From the NCBI GenBank assembly GCA_023266715.1, contig JAHFPK010000003.1, positions 1-35,029 on the forward strand: a stretch of DNA of 35,029 nucleotides, in the 5' to 3' direction. Positions 1 through 9,509 of the stretch are shown piece after piece (the first letter of the stretch is position 1; the number at the start of each line of letters is the position of its first letter). Below the pieces are notes generated by a model. It saw only the letters and a list, made by a program, of their open reading frames with translations, searched no databases and had not been told where the DNA came from. A program made the translations under genes and the position numbers. The DNA is from Hyphomicrobiales bacterium (GTDB taxonomy: Bacteria > Pseudomonadota > Alphaproteobacteria > Rhizobiales > Aestuariivirgaceae).

Positions 1-755
1 ATTGCAAACATCAGCGCAATGTTTCGCGGCGTAGCGGCAAACGCTTCGCGTAAAATTGGCGCCAGGTAACTCACGACGGCGAACTGTCCCGACATGCTGA
101 GAAGTGTCACCGCCATGATACACAGCAACATGGGATTCTTGAAAACCGCGACCCAGGATGAAAATTGCAATGGTTGAACGCGCAAGCCCCGGCTGAGAGA
201 CACCGTTACCCAGACACAAGACACAACCGAGAGAGCGGCCATGGCAAGGAACGTGGCGCGCCAGCCAAACTCGGAACCCATTATGCTTCCCAGCGGGATG
301 CCCACGACCGAAGCCAGTGACCAGCCAATGAAGATGAAAGCTATGGCCTCGGACCGCCTTTCCGGCGGCACCATGAGCCCCACAGTTGCCGCAGCCTGGG
401 GCGTAAACAGGGCAGCTGAAACCATGGTTAGGGTGCGAATGAAGAGCAGGGACCAAAATTCTGGCGCAACGGCTGCCAGACCATGGCCAACCGCGTAAAG
501 TGCCGCCGTTGCAGCTAACAACATGCGGCGATCAAAGCGGCTGGTAAGACCCGCCAGCACCGGCGCGCCGATACCCACAACCAACCCGCCAGCAAACAGC
601 AGCAGCCCTGCTGTGGTCGGCGGTACCTGGAGATCCGCCGCCAAAACGTTCAAAAGCCCGGCCGGCAGCAAAACACCGGTGCCGACAACAAAATTGCCAA
701 ACAGCAGGGACCACAGCGCCATGGGTTGGGCAGTCCGGTCGGAAATGGCTGTCAT
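1..755 (-). CDS. MFS transporter (partial, runs off the window start)
   Basis: Reverse-strand reading from ATG at 755 gives MTAISDRTAQPMALWSLLFGNFVVGTGVLLPAGLLNVLAADLQVPPTTAGLLLFAGG..., hydrophobic multi-span with an MFS-like N-terminus; open to base 1. Absent from the ORF track because it is truncated. Confidence 0.85.
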   Translation of the reverse strand, partial: MTAISDRTAQPMALWSLLFGNFVVGTGVLLPAGLLNVLAADLQVPPTTAGLLLFAGGLVVGIGAPVLAGLTSRFDRRMLLAATAALYAVGHGLAAVAPEFWSLLFIRTLTMVSAALFTPQAAATVGLMVPPERRSEAIAFIFIGWSLASVVGIPLGSIMGSEFGWRATFLAMAALSVVSCVWVTVSLSRGLRVQPLQFSSWVAVFKNPMLLCIMAVTLLSMSGQFAVVSYLAPILREAFAATPRNIALMFA

Positions 756-922
756 GGGGCCTCCTATCACAAACCAAAAAAAGAAAGCAGCCCGCTCCGG
801 ACCTGTCCAACGCCCATTAAGCATGGGCCTTTGCTATTATGTTGCACCTGCGAAATGCGCTTGCTCTAAAGCATTACGCGTTATAGGCTTAGCGGCTGAA
901 TTCAAGCGAGTTACGAGCGGAC

Positions 923-1798
923 ATGAAGATCAAGAAAGTCGGCATCATTGGTGCTGGGCAAATGGGCAGTGGCATTGCGCATGTCTGCGCCCTCGCCGGA
1001 TTTGATGTGGGTGTTAACGATGTCAGCAAGGACCGCATCGATGCGGGCCTCGCCACCATCAACGGAAATCTCGGGCGGCAGCTGAAATCGGGCAAAATCA
1101 CCGAAGCTGACCGGGCCGCTGCCTTGAAGCGCATTACCCCTGTCATGAGTTTCGAAGGTTTTGCGGATTACGATCTCGTCATCGAATCGGCAATCGAAGA
1201 CGAGCAGATCAAGCGCAAGATTTTCCAGGCCCTCTGTCCCCACTTGAAACCAGACACGATTGTGGCCTCCAACACCTCTTCAATCTCCATCACGCGCCTT
1301 GCATCGGTAACCGGCAGGCCCGAAAAATTCATGGGCATCCACTTCATGAATCCCGTACCGTTGATGGAACTCGTGGAACTTATCCGCGGCATCGCCACGG
1401 AAGAGGCGACCTTTGCCACCGTGAAAGAATTTACCCTTGCTCTTCACAAGACCATTGCCGTTGCCGAAGATTTCCCGGCCTTTATCGTGAACCGCATCCT
1501 GCTCCCCATGATCAACGAAGCGATCTATACGCTTTATGAAGGCGTGGGCGGTGTGGAAGCCATTGACACCGCCATGAAACTGGGCGCCCATCACCCCATG
1601 GGGCCACTGGAGCTTGCCGACTTCATCGGCCTTGATACCTGTCTTTCCGTAATGCAGGTGCTTTATGAAGGCTTGGCCGATTCAAAATATCGCCCATGCC
1701 CGCTTCTGGTGAAATATGTAGAAGCCGGATGGCTGGGACGCAAAGCCAATCGCGGCTTCTATGACTATCGCGGCGAAAAGCCGGTTCCCACCCGTTAA
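923..1798 (+). CDS. 3-hydroxybutyryl-CoA dehydrogenase family protein
   Basis: N-terminal Rossmann motif VGIIGAGQMGSGIAHVCALAG, plus FMGIHFMNPVPLMELVE and HPMGPLELADFIGLD typical of HBD. Confidence 0.93.
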   Translation: MKIKKVGIIGAGQMGSGIAHVCALAGFDVGVNDVSKDRIDAGLATINGNLGRQLKSGKITEADRAAALKRITPVMSFEGFADYDLVIESAIEDEQIKRKIFQALCPHLKPDTIVASNTSSISITRLASVTGRPEKFMGIHFMNPVPLMELVELIRGIATEEATFATVKEFTLALHKTIAVAEDFPAFIVNRILLPMINEAIYTLYEGVGGVEAIDTAMKLGAHHPMGPLELADFIGLDTCLSVMQVLYEGLADSKYRPCPLLVKYVEAGWLGRKANRGFYDYRGEKPVPTR

Positions 1799-2115
1799 AT
1801 TTTCAGGGTTTTAGGCGCAACATTCCGCCACGCCGTCTGCAAGGCGCTTCTGAGGGTTGTTTCGTCCGCCTTGGCAAGAATAACTTTGGTCCAGCCCTTG
1901 CGCCCCCAGCCGCCTTGGAGAACTTGAAAAATCTCCGGTTCGGCGTCTGCCATCATGGACTGCTGTTCGGGCAACAGCTTGATCACCCCCGTCGCATCAT
2001 CCTTCAAAGACGCGAAGATCTTGTTGCGGACCCGGAAATCAGCTTTGTCAAAATGGGATTTTTCTTCCGCACCGGAAAGAGCGAGAGCGAGGCGGCGGAG
2101 ATCTTCTTTGGTCAT
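1795..2115 (-). CDS. MmcQ/YjbR family protein
   Basis: Translation MTKEDLRRLALALSGAEEKSHFDKADFRVRNKIFASL...GWTKVILAKADETTLRSALQTAWRNVAPK fits the YjbR fold family. Confidence 0.85.
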   Translation of the reverse strand: MTKEDLRRLALALSGAEEKSHFDKADFRVRNKIFASLKDDATGVIKLLPEQQSMMADAEPEIFQVLQGGWGRKGWTKVILAKADETTLRSALQTAWRNVAPKTLKI

Positions 2116-2726
2116 GGCGTTTCCGCGATTGCGGCGTTTATCAGGGTGATGGCTTCCGCACTATTCCATTCAGCTGGCCCCAGCAAGCGCCCAATCTCAC
2201 GACCCTTGCGGTCAATGAGAAGGGTCACTGGCAATCCCAACGCCTGCAAATCATCAAGGGATTTGGTCGTATCATCCACATAAAGACCAAGGTAGACCGC
2301 CCCGGTATCCTTCAAGAAAGCCGAGGAAGCCTCTATCCCCTTGCGGTCAACGCTCAGGGCCACAACTTCAAAATCCTTGGAACCAAGTTGCTTCTGCACA
2401 TCGTTCAAAGTGGGCATTTCCTTGCGGCAGGGTGCGCACCATGTGGCCCAAAGGTTGAGCAGAACCACGCGGCCCTGCCATTTGCTCAGCTTTACTTCTG
2501 TACCCAATGAATCCTTGAAAGCAAGATCAGGCACCAGCGGGCGGTCGGCTTTGACCAGAAAAGCGGCCATCGGGCCCACGGCAAAGTCCCTGAACCCACC
2601 CCCCTTGCTTACAACCTCGACCTTGCGTGGGGTCTCACCGGAAAGGTAAACGCCAATCCCGCCGGCAATGAAAGCAAGCAGGGCGACATAGATAAGAGAA
2701 TTTCGATTTCGCTTCGGGTCATTCAT
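2112..2726 (-). CDS. TlpA family disulfide reductase (thioredoxin-like, membrane anchored)
   Basis: N-terminal TM segment, then VVLLNLWATWCAPCRKEMPTLNDVQ (WCAPC active site). 4-nt overlap with the YjbR gene. Confidence 0.93.
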   Translation of the reverse strand: MNDPKRNRNSLIYVALLAFIAGGIGVYLSGETPRKVEVVSKGGGFRDFAVGPMAAFLVKADRPLVPDLAFKDSLGTEVKLSKWQGRVVLLNLWATWCAPCRKEMPTLNDVQKQLGSKDFEVVALSVDRKGIEASSAFLKDTGAVYLGLYVDDTTKSLDDLQALGLPVTLLIDRKGREIGRLLGPAEWNSAEAITLINAAIAETP

Positions 2727-2763
2727 GGCTAAAAGGCTTACACGTTCGCATTAAGGATTTTCA

Positions 2764-4143
2764 ATGACCAATAAAATGTGGGGTGGCAGGTTCAAATCCG
2801 GGCCTGACGCCATCATGCTGGAGATCAATGCTTCCATCGGCTTCGACAAGCGCTTGTATGCCCAGGATATTGCAGGCTCGAAAGCCCATGCCGCAATGCT
2901 GGCCCAGCAAGGCATCATCTCAAAGTCCGACGCCCGCGAAATTACCCGGGGCCTGGACCAGGTACAAGCCGAGATCGATCAGGGCAAGTTCACGTTTTCG
3001 ACAGCGCTCGAGGACATTCACATGAATGTCGAGCAGCGCCTGAAGGATATTATTGGCGAACCGGCCGGAAGGCTCCATACGGCGCGCTCGCGCAACGACC
3101 AGATTGCCACTGATTTCCGCCTCTACATCCGGGACACGGTTGATCATCTCGATGGACAGCTCAAAGACCTGCAATTGGCGCTCGCCGAAAAGGCCCTGGC
3201 CCATGCCAAAACCATCATGCCGGGCTTCACCCATTTGCAGGTGGCCCAGCCCATCACCTTTGGACACCATTGCCTCGCCTATGTAGAAATGCTGGCGCGC
3301 GACCGTTCACGGCTTGCAGACGCCAGAGCGCGCATGAATGAAAGTCCCTTGGGGGCCGCGGCACTGGCTGGAACTTCATTTCCCATCGACCGCACCCTAA
3401 CGGCCAAAGCCCTGGGGTTTGACCGGCCCATGCGCAATTCACTGGATGCCGTGGCCGACCGTGATTTTGTCCTCGAGCTTCTTTCGGCGACAGCAATCTG
3501 CGCAACCCATCTCTCGCGTCTTGCCGAAGAGATTGTCTTGTGGTCGACCACGCAATTCCGCTTCGTGAAACTCTCCGACAAGTTCACCACGGGCTCCTCC
3601 ATCATGCCGCAGAAACGAAATGCCGACGCGGCGGAACTGGTGCGGGCAAAACCCGGAAGAATTTTGGGGGCGCTCACGTCACTGCTTGTCGTCATGAAGG
3701 GCCTGCCGCTCACCTATTCAAAGGACATGCAGGAAGACAAGGAACCGGCCTTTGATGCCATCGACAATCTGTCGCTGGCCCTCGCGGCAACCGCAGGCAT
3801 GGTGCGCGACATGACGCCTAACGCGGACGTGATGCGTGAAGCCGCCGCCAGCGGATTTTCCACCGCGACGGACTTGGCCGACTGGCTTGTCCGTACACTG
3901 AAGATGCCGTTCCGCGAAGCCCATCACGTGGCAGGTTCATTGGTAGCTCTGGCGGAGAAACAAGGTTGCGATTTGCCAGACCTGAAATTGGCCGATATGC
4001 AAAAAGTTGAACCGCAGATTACAAAGGACGTTTACAAGGTGCTAACCGTTGAATCCTCTGTGGCCTCGCGCACAAGTTTTGGCGGCACCGCACCCTCAAA
4101 TGTTGCGCGCGAAGCCAAGCGCTGGCTGAAATTGTTGAAGTAA
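2764..4143 (+). CDS. argH: Argininosuccinate lyase
   Basis: [37 protein letters not shown] and the lyase signature [16 protein letters not shown]. Confidence 0.98.
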   Translation: MTNKMWGGRFKSGPDAIMLEINASIGFDKRLYAQDIAGSKAHAAMLAQQGIISKSDAREITRGLDQVQAEIDQGKFTFSTALEDIHMNVEQRLKDIIGEPAGRLHTARSRNDQIATDFRLYIRDTVDHLDGQLKDLQLALAEKALAHAKTIMPGFTHLQVAQPITFGHHCLAYVEMLARDRSRLADARARMNESPLGAAALAGTSFPIDRTLTAKALGFDRPMRNSLDAVADRDFVLELLSATAICATHLSRLAEEIVLWSTTQFRFVKLSDKFTTGSSIMPQKRNADAAELVRAKPGRILGALTSLLVVMKGLPLTYSKDMQEDKEPAFDAIDNLSLALAATAGMVRDMTPNADVMREAAASGFSTATDLADWLVRTLKMPFREAHHVAGSLVALAEKQGCDLPDLKLADMQKVEPQITKDVYKVLTVESSVASRTSFGGTAPSNVAREAKRWLKLLK

Positions 4144-4153
4144 GGAATATTCC

Positions 4154-4261
4154 ATGAAACTCATCATCACCCTGCTCCTGCTCATTGGCATCACCACTTC
4201 GCTTAACGCCTGCGGTCGTCGTGGCGATCCGGAAGCACCCAAATTGCAGCAGGCCCAATAA
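4154..4261 (+). CDS. Small lipoprotein, LptM/YifL-like (35 aa)
   Basis: ATG at 4154: MKLIITLLLLIGITTSLNACGRRGDPEAPKLQQAQ*. Signal peptide with lipobox-like SLNAC followed by CGRRGDPEAP, between argH and lysA. Below the ORF-track length cut-off. Confidence 0.85.
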   Translation: MKLIITLLLLIGITTSLNACGRRGDPEAPKLQQAQ

Positions 4262-4264
4262 TTC

Positions 4265-5539
4265 ATGCATCACTTCTCCTATCGTGAAGGGACGCTCCAT
4301 GCCGAGGATGTTGACCTCAACATCATCGCCGAGGAAATTGGCACGCCCTTTTATTGCTATTCCACAGCCACTTTGGAGCGCCATTACCGCGTGATGACCG
4401 ATGCGTTCAAAGGAAGCGAACACTTCATCTGTTATGCCATGAAAGCCAATTCCAATCAGGCCGTGATCAAAACCATGGCCGATTTGGGAGCAGGCATGGA
4501 TGTGGTCTCTGAAGGCGAATTGCGAAGAGCACTCGCCGCAGGCGTTCCCGGCCGCAAGATTGTCTTTTCAGGCGTTGGCAAAACTGCCCGTGAAATGGCC
4601 CTTGCTTTGAAGGAGGGGGTTTCCTGCTTCAATGTGGAATCGGAGTCGGAGCTGGAATTGTTATCGCTTGTGGCCCAACGCACCGGCCAGCGCGCCACCA
4701 TTTCAATCCGCGTCAATCCGGACGTCGATGCCAAAACTCATGCTAAAATAACAACGGGCAAAGCCGACAATAAATTCGGCATTTCCTTTAATCGCGCCTC
4801 GGAGGTTTATGCCCGCGCCGCTGCACTGCCGGGTCTCGATATCGCTGGCATAGACATGCACATCGGCAGTCAGATCACCGACATTGAACCCTTCGAACAG
4901 GCCTTCCGGCTGATGGCCGAACTTGCCACCAGACTGCGTTCCGAAGGTCACAACATTCGCCATCTCGATTTGGGCGGAGGCCTTGGCGTGCCCTATCGCG
5001 GCACCAATGATGTGCCGCCCCACCCCGATGAATATGCGGCCATGGTTCGCCGCACGCTTGGCCATCTCGGACTGAAATATGTGCTCGAACCCGGCCGCAT
5101 GATTGCCGGCAATGCCGGAATTCTGGTGTCCCGTGTGATCTATATGAAAGAAAACGACGGGAATTATTTCATCATTCAGGATGGCGCGATGAATGACCTC
5201 ATCAGACCAACGCTCTATGACGCCTACCATGACATCCTTCCGGTGAAGGAGGCTGCGGACAATACGCAAGTCTTTATCGCCGACGTGGTAGGCCCCGTAT
5301 GCGAGAGCGGTGACTACCTGGCGAAGGCCAGGCGCTTGCCTAAGCCCGAACCGGGTGATCTTCTGGCCACCATGACTGCCGGCGCCTATGGCGCTGTTCA
5401 ATCGGGAACGTACAACACAAGACCACTCGTTGCCGAAGTCCTCGTGAAGGGTGACAAGTGGTCACTGGTCAGGCCGCGCCAAACCTATGAAGACCTTATT
5501 GGCCTAGACCGGCTGGCGCTTTGGCAGGCCAAGAACTGA
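4265..5539 (+). CDS. lysA: Diaminopimelate decarboxylase
   Basis: YAMKANSNQAVIKTMADLGAGMDVVSEGEL (PLP lysine), MHIGSQI, LDLGGGLGVPY, EPGRMIAGNAG, GPVCESGD. Confidence 0.98.
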   Translation: MHHFSYREGTLHAEDVDLNIIAEEIGTPFYCYSTATLERHYRVMTDAFKGSEHFICYAMKANSNQAVIKTMADLGAGMDVVSEGELRRALAAGVPGRKIVFSGVGKTAREMALALKEGVSCFNVESESELELLSLVAQRTGQRATISIRVNPDVDAKTHAKITTGKADNKFGISFNRASEVYARAAALPGLDIAGIDMHIGSQITDIEPFEQAFRLMAELATRLRSEGHNIRHLDLGGGLGVPYRGTNDVPPHPDEYAAMVRRTLGHLGLKYVLEPGRMIAGNAGILVSRVIYMKENDGNYFIIQDGAMNDLIRPTLYDAYHDILPVKEAADNTQVFIADVVGPVCESGDYLAKARRLPKPEPGDLLATMTAGAYGAVQSGTYNTRPLVAEVLVKGDKWSLVRPRQTYEDLIGLDRLALWQAKN

Positions 5540-5557
5540 AGTAACTGCTCTTAACAT

Positions 5558-5573
5558 TGTGATCGAAATCACT
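5558..5573. promoter_or_regulatory. Candidate CRP/FNR-family binding site
   Basis: TGTGATCGAAATCACT fits TGTGA-N6-TCAC(A) and contains the perfect inverted repeat GTGAT-N4-ATCAC; intergenic, 41 nt upstream of the TIGR02302 start. Confidence 0.45.
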
Positions 5574-5613
5574 GGGCATAATTTCGCCGATCTGTGTTAA
5601 TATCAGTGACAGC

Positions 5614-8127
5614 ATGGCTGAACTCACATTGGCAAGAATCGAGCGGAATATAGCGGGCGCGCGTCTGGCCCTTGCCTGGGAGTGCCTGTGGGATGCTCTG
5701 TGCTGGCCCTTCATATTAATCATGGTATTGGCAGCAACGGCGCTGTCCGGCCTGTTGCCCCTGCTCCCCGATGCCTTGCGCTATGGAATTTTGGCTGTCT
5801 TGGTTGTTGCCATTGCCTGGTCATTCCGTTCAGTTTGGAAAATCAATTGGCCCAGTACCTATGCCGCCATGCGCCGGATTGAAGCCCAGTCCAATCTTTT
5901 TAATCGGCCCCTGTCGACAGGCAATGACACGCTTGCCGGAGACCGCCTTGACGAAAGAAGCCTGGCCCTTTGGGAAGAGCATAAACGCCGCCAATGGGCG
6001 AAGCTCGCCGACTTGAAGGTCGGAACACCTCAGTCAAGGTGGCGTGACCTTGATTCCCGGTCCTTAAGGGTGCCCGCCAGCATTGCCTTGATCGCTACTC
6101 TTTTTCTGGCCGAGGGTGACGGCGTCTCAAATTTCAAAACCGCTTTTCAGGTGGGTCCGGTTATCGCTCAAAAATCATTAAGTCTTGATGCCTGGTTGAA
6201 ACCTCCAGCCTATACCGGAAAACCGCCCCTGCTGCTCACCAGCCCCGCGCAGATTGAGAAACTGAAAACTGACCCTGACATTCTCGTCGCTGAAAATAGC
6301 GGTCTTGTGCTTCGCGTCGACGGGGCCAGGAATCCGCGCCTTGCCTTCTTTGACTTGTCAAAAACAGCGACTGAATTAAAAAATCAAGCCGCAACAACCA
6401 AATTCGCAAATGGCCTGTTCGAAGCAGAAGCCAAACTCAATATCCCCGCTCTCATCAAGGTTCTTGACGGTGGAAATGAACTGGCGGCCTGGCACGTCTC
6501 GCTCATTCCCGACAAACCGCCGAGCATCACCATTATGGGAGAGCCGAAAGCGGAAAGTCTTGGCTCACTCACGGTGAAATGGAAAGCTGCCGATGATTAC
6601 GGCGTATCCGCTGTCACTTCGCAAATCGATTTGTCCGACGCCCAGGAAGATGGCGTTGGCTTCACCAGCAATGGCGTGTTTCTATTTGATCCACCAAAAT
6701 TTCCGGTGAGCCTGCACAAATCCGCACCAAAGGAAGAGCAGGGTTCCTCCAGTGCCGATCTCACGGCCCATCCATGGGCTGGCCTCATGGTAGATTTGAC
6801 TCTCGAAGCCACTGACGCCGCAAAGCAAAGTACGAAAAGTGAAGTGAAATCCTTCAAGCTTCCGGAACGGTTTTTCACCAAACCCCTGGCCCAGGCCCTA
6901 ATCGAACAGCGCAAAACCCTGATCATGGATCCCGATGAAGCGGAAACTGTAGGAAAATTGCTGGCAGCTCTCCTGATTTATCCCGACGGCCTGATTGAAA
7001 ACAGCGGAACCCATGTCGCAATCGCAACGATAATCTCGCGCATACAAAACTTGCGCGACCACAGCGACGTGGAGGAAGCCATCGATCTTTTGTGGCAAGC
7101 GGCCTTGAGCATTGAGGAAGGTGACCTCTCCGATGCCCGCGCTGAACTTGAGGCGGCCCGCAAGGCACTCGAAAGAGCCTTGGCTGAAGGCGCATCGCCA
7201 GAACGTTTGCAAGAATTGATGAAGAACCTGCGTGGCGCCATGGACCGCTACATGCAGTCCATGAAAAAAGAGGCCGAAAAGCGCCAGGCGCAGGGTCAAA
7301 ACAACAAGAACCGGCGCTCGCCAAACAGCAAGACCATTACCCAGCAGGACTTGCAGGAGATGCTGGATACGATCGAGAAATTGACTCAAAACGGTGCCAA
7401 CGAGGCAGCCCAGGAACTGCTCGCGCAACTCGACGAAATCCTGAAAAATCTTGAACCCGGCATGGCCGAACAGGGTTCTTCTGGTGATTCTGCAACGACT
7501 GAAATGCTCAACGAACTTTCAGAGCTCATGCGCCGCCAGCAGAATCTGATGGACCAGACCCAGCGCATGCAGCCAGGAGATAATGGTGAACCGCTTGATC
7601 AGGAGGGTGATGATCCCGGCAACCGCAGTGGCGACAAAGGATCCAATGGACTCGCCGGGGAGCAAGGTAACCTTGCCCGACGGCTTGAGCAATTCATGAG
7701 GCAATTGGGCCAGAACGGCCTGCAATCGCCCCCATCCCTCGGTGAGGCAGGCAGGCAGATGGGCGAAGCGGAACAATCGCTCCAGCAACAGGAACGTGAA
7801 CAGGCCCTGGGCCAACAGGGTAAAGCCCTGAGCGAACTGCGCCAGGGTGCCCAGGAGATGGCCCGCCAAATTCAGCAGCAGGGCCAATCCGGCCGCGACA
7901 ACACCGGCAGGGATGGCGAGGCCAGGGGCGAAACCCATGACCCCCTGGGTCGGCCAATGCCCAGTAGCGGTGACAATTACGGGCCCAAGGAAAACATGTT
8001 GCCGTCAGAGCTCGCCATTCGCCGTGCCCGGGAAATTCTGGAAATTCTGCGCTCGCGCGCCAACACGCCTGACCTTCCGCGCATTGACAAGGATTATATT
8101 GAGCGCCTGCTGCGCGGTCTCTATTGA
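5614..8127 (+). CDS. TIGR02302/DUF4175 family membrane protein
   Basis: 837 aa; N-terminal TM segments, coiled/low-complexity Gln/Gly-rich C-terminal region, C-terminal PSELAIRRAREILEILRSRANTPDLPRIDKDYIERLLRGLY typical of this alphaproteobacterial family. Confidence 0.85.
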   Translation: MAELTLARIERNIAGARLALAWECLWDALCWPFILIMVLAATALSGLLPLLPDALRYGILAVLVVAIAWSFRSVWKINWPSTYAAMRRIEAQSNLFNRPLSTGNDTLAGDRLDERSLALWEEHKRRQWAKLADLKVGTPQSRWRDLDSRSLRVPASIALIATLFLAEGDGVSNFKTAFQVGPVIAQKSLSLDAWLKPPAYTGKPPLLLTSPAQIEKLKTDPDILVAENSGLVLRVDGARNPRLAFFDLSKTATELKNQAATTKFANGLFEAEAKLNIPALIKVLDGGNELAAWHVSLIPDKPPSITIMGEPKAESLGSLTVKWKAADDYGVSAVTSQIDLSDAQEDGVGFTSNGVFLFDPPKFPVSLHKSAPKEEQGSSSADLTAHPWAGLMVDLTLEATDAAKQSTKSEVKSFKLPERFFTKPLAQALIEQRKTLIMDPDEAETVGKLLAALLIYPDGLIENSGTHVAIATIISRIQNLRDHSDVEEAIDLLWQAALSIEEGDLSDARAELEAARKALERALAEGASPERLQELMKNLRGAMDRYMQSMKKEAEKRQAQGQNNKNRRSPNSKTITQQDLQEMLDTIEKLTQNGANEAAQELLAQLDEILKNLEPGMAEQGSSGDSATTEMLNELSELMRRQQNLMDQTQRMQPGDNGEPLDQEGDDPGNRSGDKGSNGLAGEQGNLARRLEQFMRQLGQNGLQSPPSLGEAGRQMGEAEQSLQQQEREQALGQQGKALSELRQGAQEMARQIQQQGQSGRDNTGRDGEARGETHDPLGRPMPSSGDNYGPKENMLPSELAIRRAREILEILRSRANTPDLPRIDKDYIERLLRGLY

Positions 8128-8675
8128 GCCACAGTTACGACATGGCCCACAAAGGGCAGCTCGCGAAACTGGTGGGCCATATCCATGCCGTAGCCCACCA
8201 CAAATTTGTCCGGGCACACAAAGCCGCAGAAATCTGCCTTGATATTGGCCGCAAGATGCCCCGGTTTTTCCAGGAGGACAGTGGTCATCACGCTTGAAGC
8301 GCCGCGCGCCATCAACAAATCCTTGGCAAAGGCAAGCGTGCGGCCCGATTCCAGAATATCATCGACCAGCATGACATCCCGGTTCACAATCGGCGATTCG
8401 ATGTCACGCAACACTTCAACTTGCCCTGATGATGTCGTTGCCGCCCGGTAGCTCGCCAAAATCATGAAATCGACTTCCGGCGAAAGCCCCGCATGATGCA
8501 TGGCACGTATCAGGTCCGCGGCAAAAATGAAGCTGCCCTTCAGCACCGGAATAACCAGCAGGTTCTTTGGTTTTCGTGCCGCAATTTCCTGGGCAAGAAC
8601 GCTGATCCGTTTGGCAATTTCAGCTTCTGAGAAGAGGACTGAAATGTGGTGGCCGTCGATGGTAATGTTGCTCAT
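8121..8675 (-). CDS. hpt: Hypoxanthine phosphoribosyltransferase
   Basis: PRPP motif VMLVDDILESGRTLAFAKDLL; LLVIPVLKGSFIFAADLIRAM; DKFVVGYGMD. Confidence 0.96.
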   Translation of the reverse strand: MSNITIDGHHISVLFSEAEIAKRISVLAQEIAARKPKNLLVIPVLKGSFIFAADLIRAMHHAGLSPEVDFMILASYRAATTSSGQVEVLRDIESPIVNRDVMLVDDILESGRTLAFAKDLLMARGASSVMTTVLLEKPGHLAANIKADFCGFVCPDKFVVGYGMDMAHQFRELPFVGHVVTVAQ

Positions 8676-9382
8676 GGACTAGGGTTTGAGCCGATTTCAT
8701 CCCTATGTGCAAAGCGAATTTGCAGATTTTTCGCAGTTTCCGGAGGAGACGCAACCCGGGTTACAAAACTGGTGGATTCGCCCGCCCGCAAAGGCCGGGC
8801 CCCCGTATCCAGTGTCCAGTTGTAAACTTCCAGGTTCTGCCCGTCCTTCAGGCCAAAGCGAAGCCATGGTATTTTCTGGGTGCTGTCAGAAATATTGCTG
8901 ATCTCCCCTTTGATGGTGAGCACGCGTACGCCATCAACAACGGCATGTTGCTGCTCAACCCGGCGCACTTCGAGCCCGTAAATATTGATGCTGTAGCCCA
9001 CGGCGTCATAGGCGCGCACCGTAACCGGCGCCAGGCCGACAACAATTTCAGGAAATGCGGCGGCGGCGGCCATCGGGGCAAGCACACAAGCGCCCAATAT
9101 GGCCCAACCCCGCAGGCGGCTAAGTCTTTGCCGCCTTTTCACGGCAAAGGCTTCCCGCGCCCGGCGCGAAGCCTCGACCAGCCGTTTCACTTCACTGTCC
9201 GGCTCAAATCCATGTTCAATGACGGCAGGCATTTTACGTGGAGAAATATCGACGATTTCGATGGCCCGGCTTTCAATCCAGCTATGCCCGCAGGCAGCGC
9301 AGCTGATGGCCATGCCATCGCCGGAAAGGCGTTGCTCGGGAAAATTGTAATGCGTAGAACAGGAAGGACAAGAAATTATCAT
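8672..9382 (-). CDS. MJ0042-type zinc-ribbon / DUF3426 domain protein
   Basis: N-terminal MIISCPSCSTHYNFPEQRLSGDGMAISCAACGHSW (two CxxC), one TM segment, C-terminal DUF3426-like region. ATGA overlap with hpt. Confidence 0.85.
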   Translation of the reverse strand: MIISCPSCSTHYNFPEQRLSGDGMAISCAACGHSWIESRAIEIVDISPRKMPAVIEHGFEPDSEVKRLVEASRRAREAFAVKRRQRLSRLRGWAILGACVLAPMAAAAAFPEIVVGLAPVTVRAYDAVGYSINIYGLEVRRVEQQHAVVDGVRVLTIKGEISNISDSTQKIPWLRFGLKDGQNLEVYNWTLDTGARPLRAGESTSFVTRVASPPETAKNLQIRFAHRDEIGSNPSP

Positions 9383-9464
9383 TTTAAAATCATATCATCC
9401 GTTGATTCGCCCGGGCCCACCGCTTAAAGCCCCAGCACCCTTGAATTGTTAACAACCATCGGGG

Positions 9465-9479
9465 TTAATGGGGCGTTAA
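9465..9479. promoter_or_regulatory. Candidate CtrA binding site TTAA-N7-TTAA
   Basis: Exact TTAATGGGGCGTTAA; on the minus strand it extends to TTAA-CGCCCCA-TTAAC. Lies in the 127-bp divergent region between the zinc-ribbon gene and ftsE. Confidence 0.5.
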
Positions 9480-9509
9480 GGCCGGGTGTGGTGTGACAGC
9501 TATTTCGAC

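Noticed and set aside
241-1005. Plus-strand ORFs 241..498 and 523..1005
   Set aside because: Antisense to the MFS transporter; the second also runs out of frame into the HBD gene.
4703-5401. 232-aa minus-strand ORF
   Set aside because: Antisense to lysA; composition fits a shadow ORF in a codon-biased gene.
6898-7428. 176-aa minus-strand ORF
   Set aside because: Antisense to the low-complexity part of the TIGR02302 gene.
8705-9427. 240-aa plus-strand ORF
   Set aside because: Fully antisense to the zinc-ribbon/DUF3426 gene, whose translation has clear CxxC motifs; the plus-strand product has no recognisable domain.
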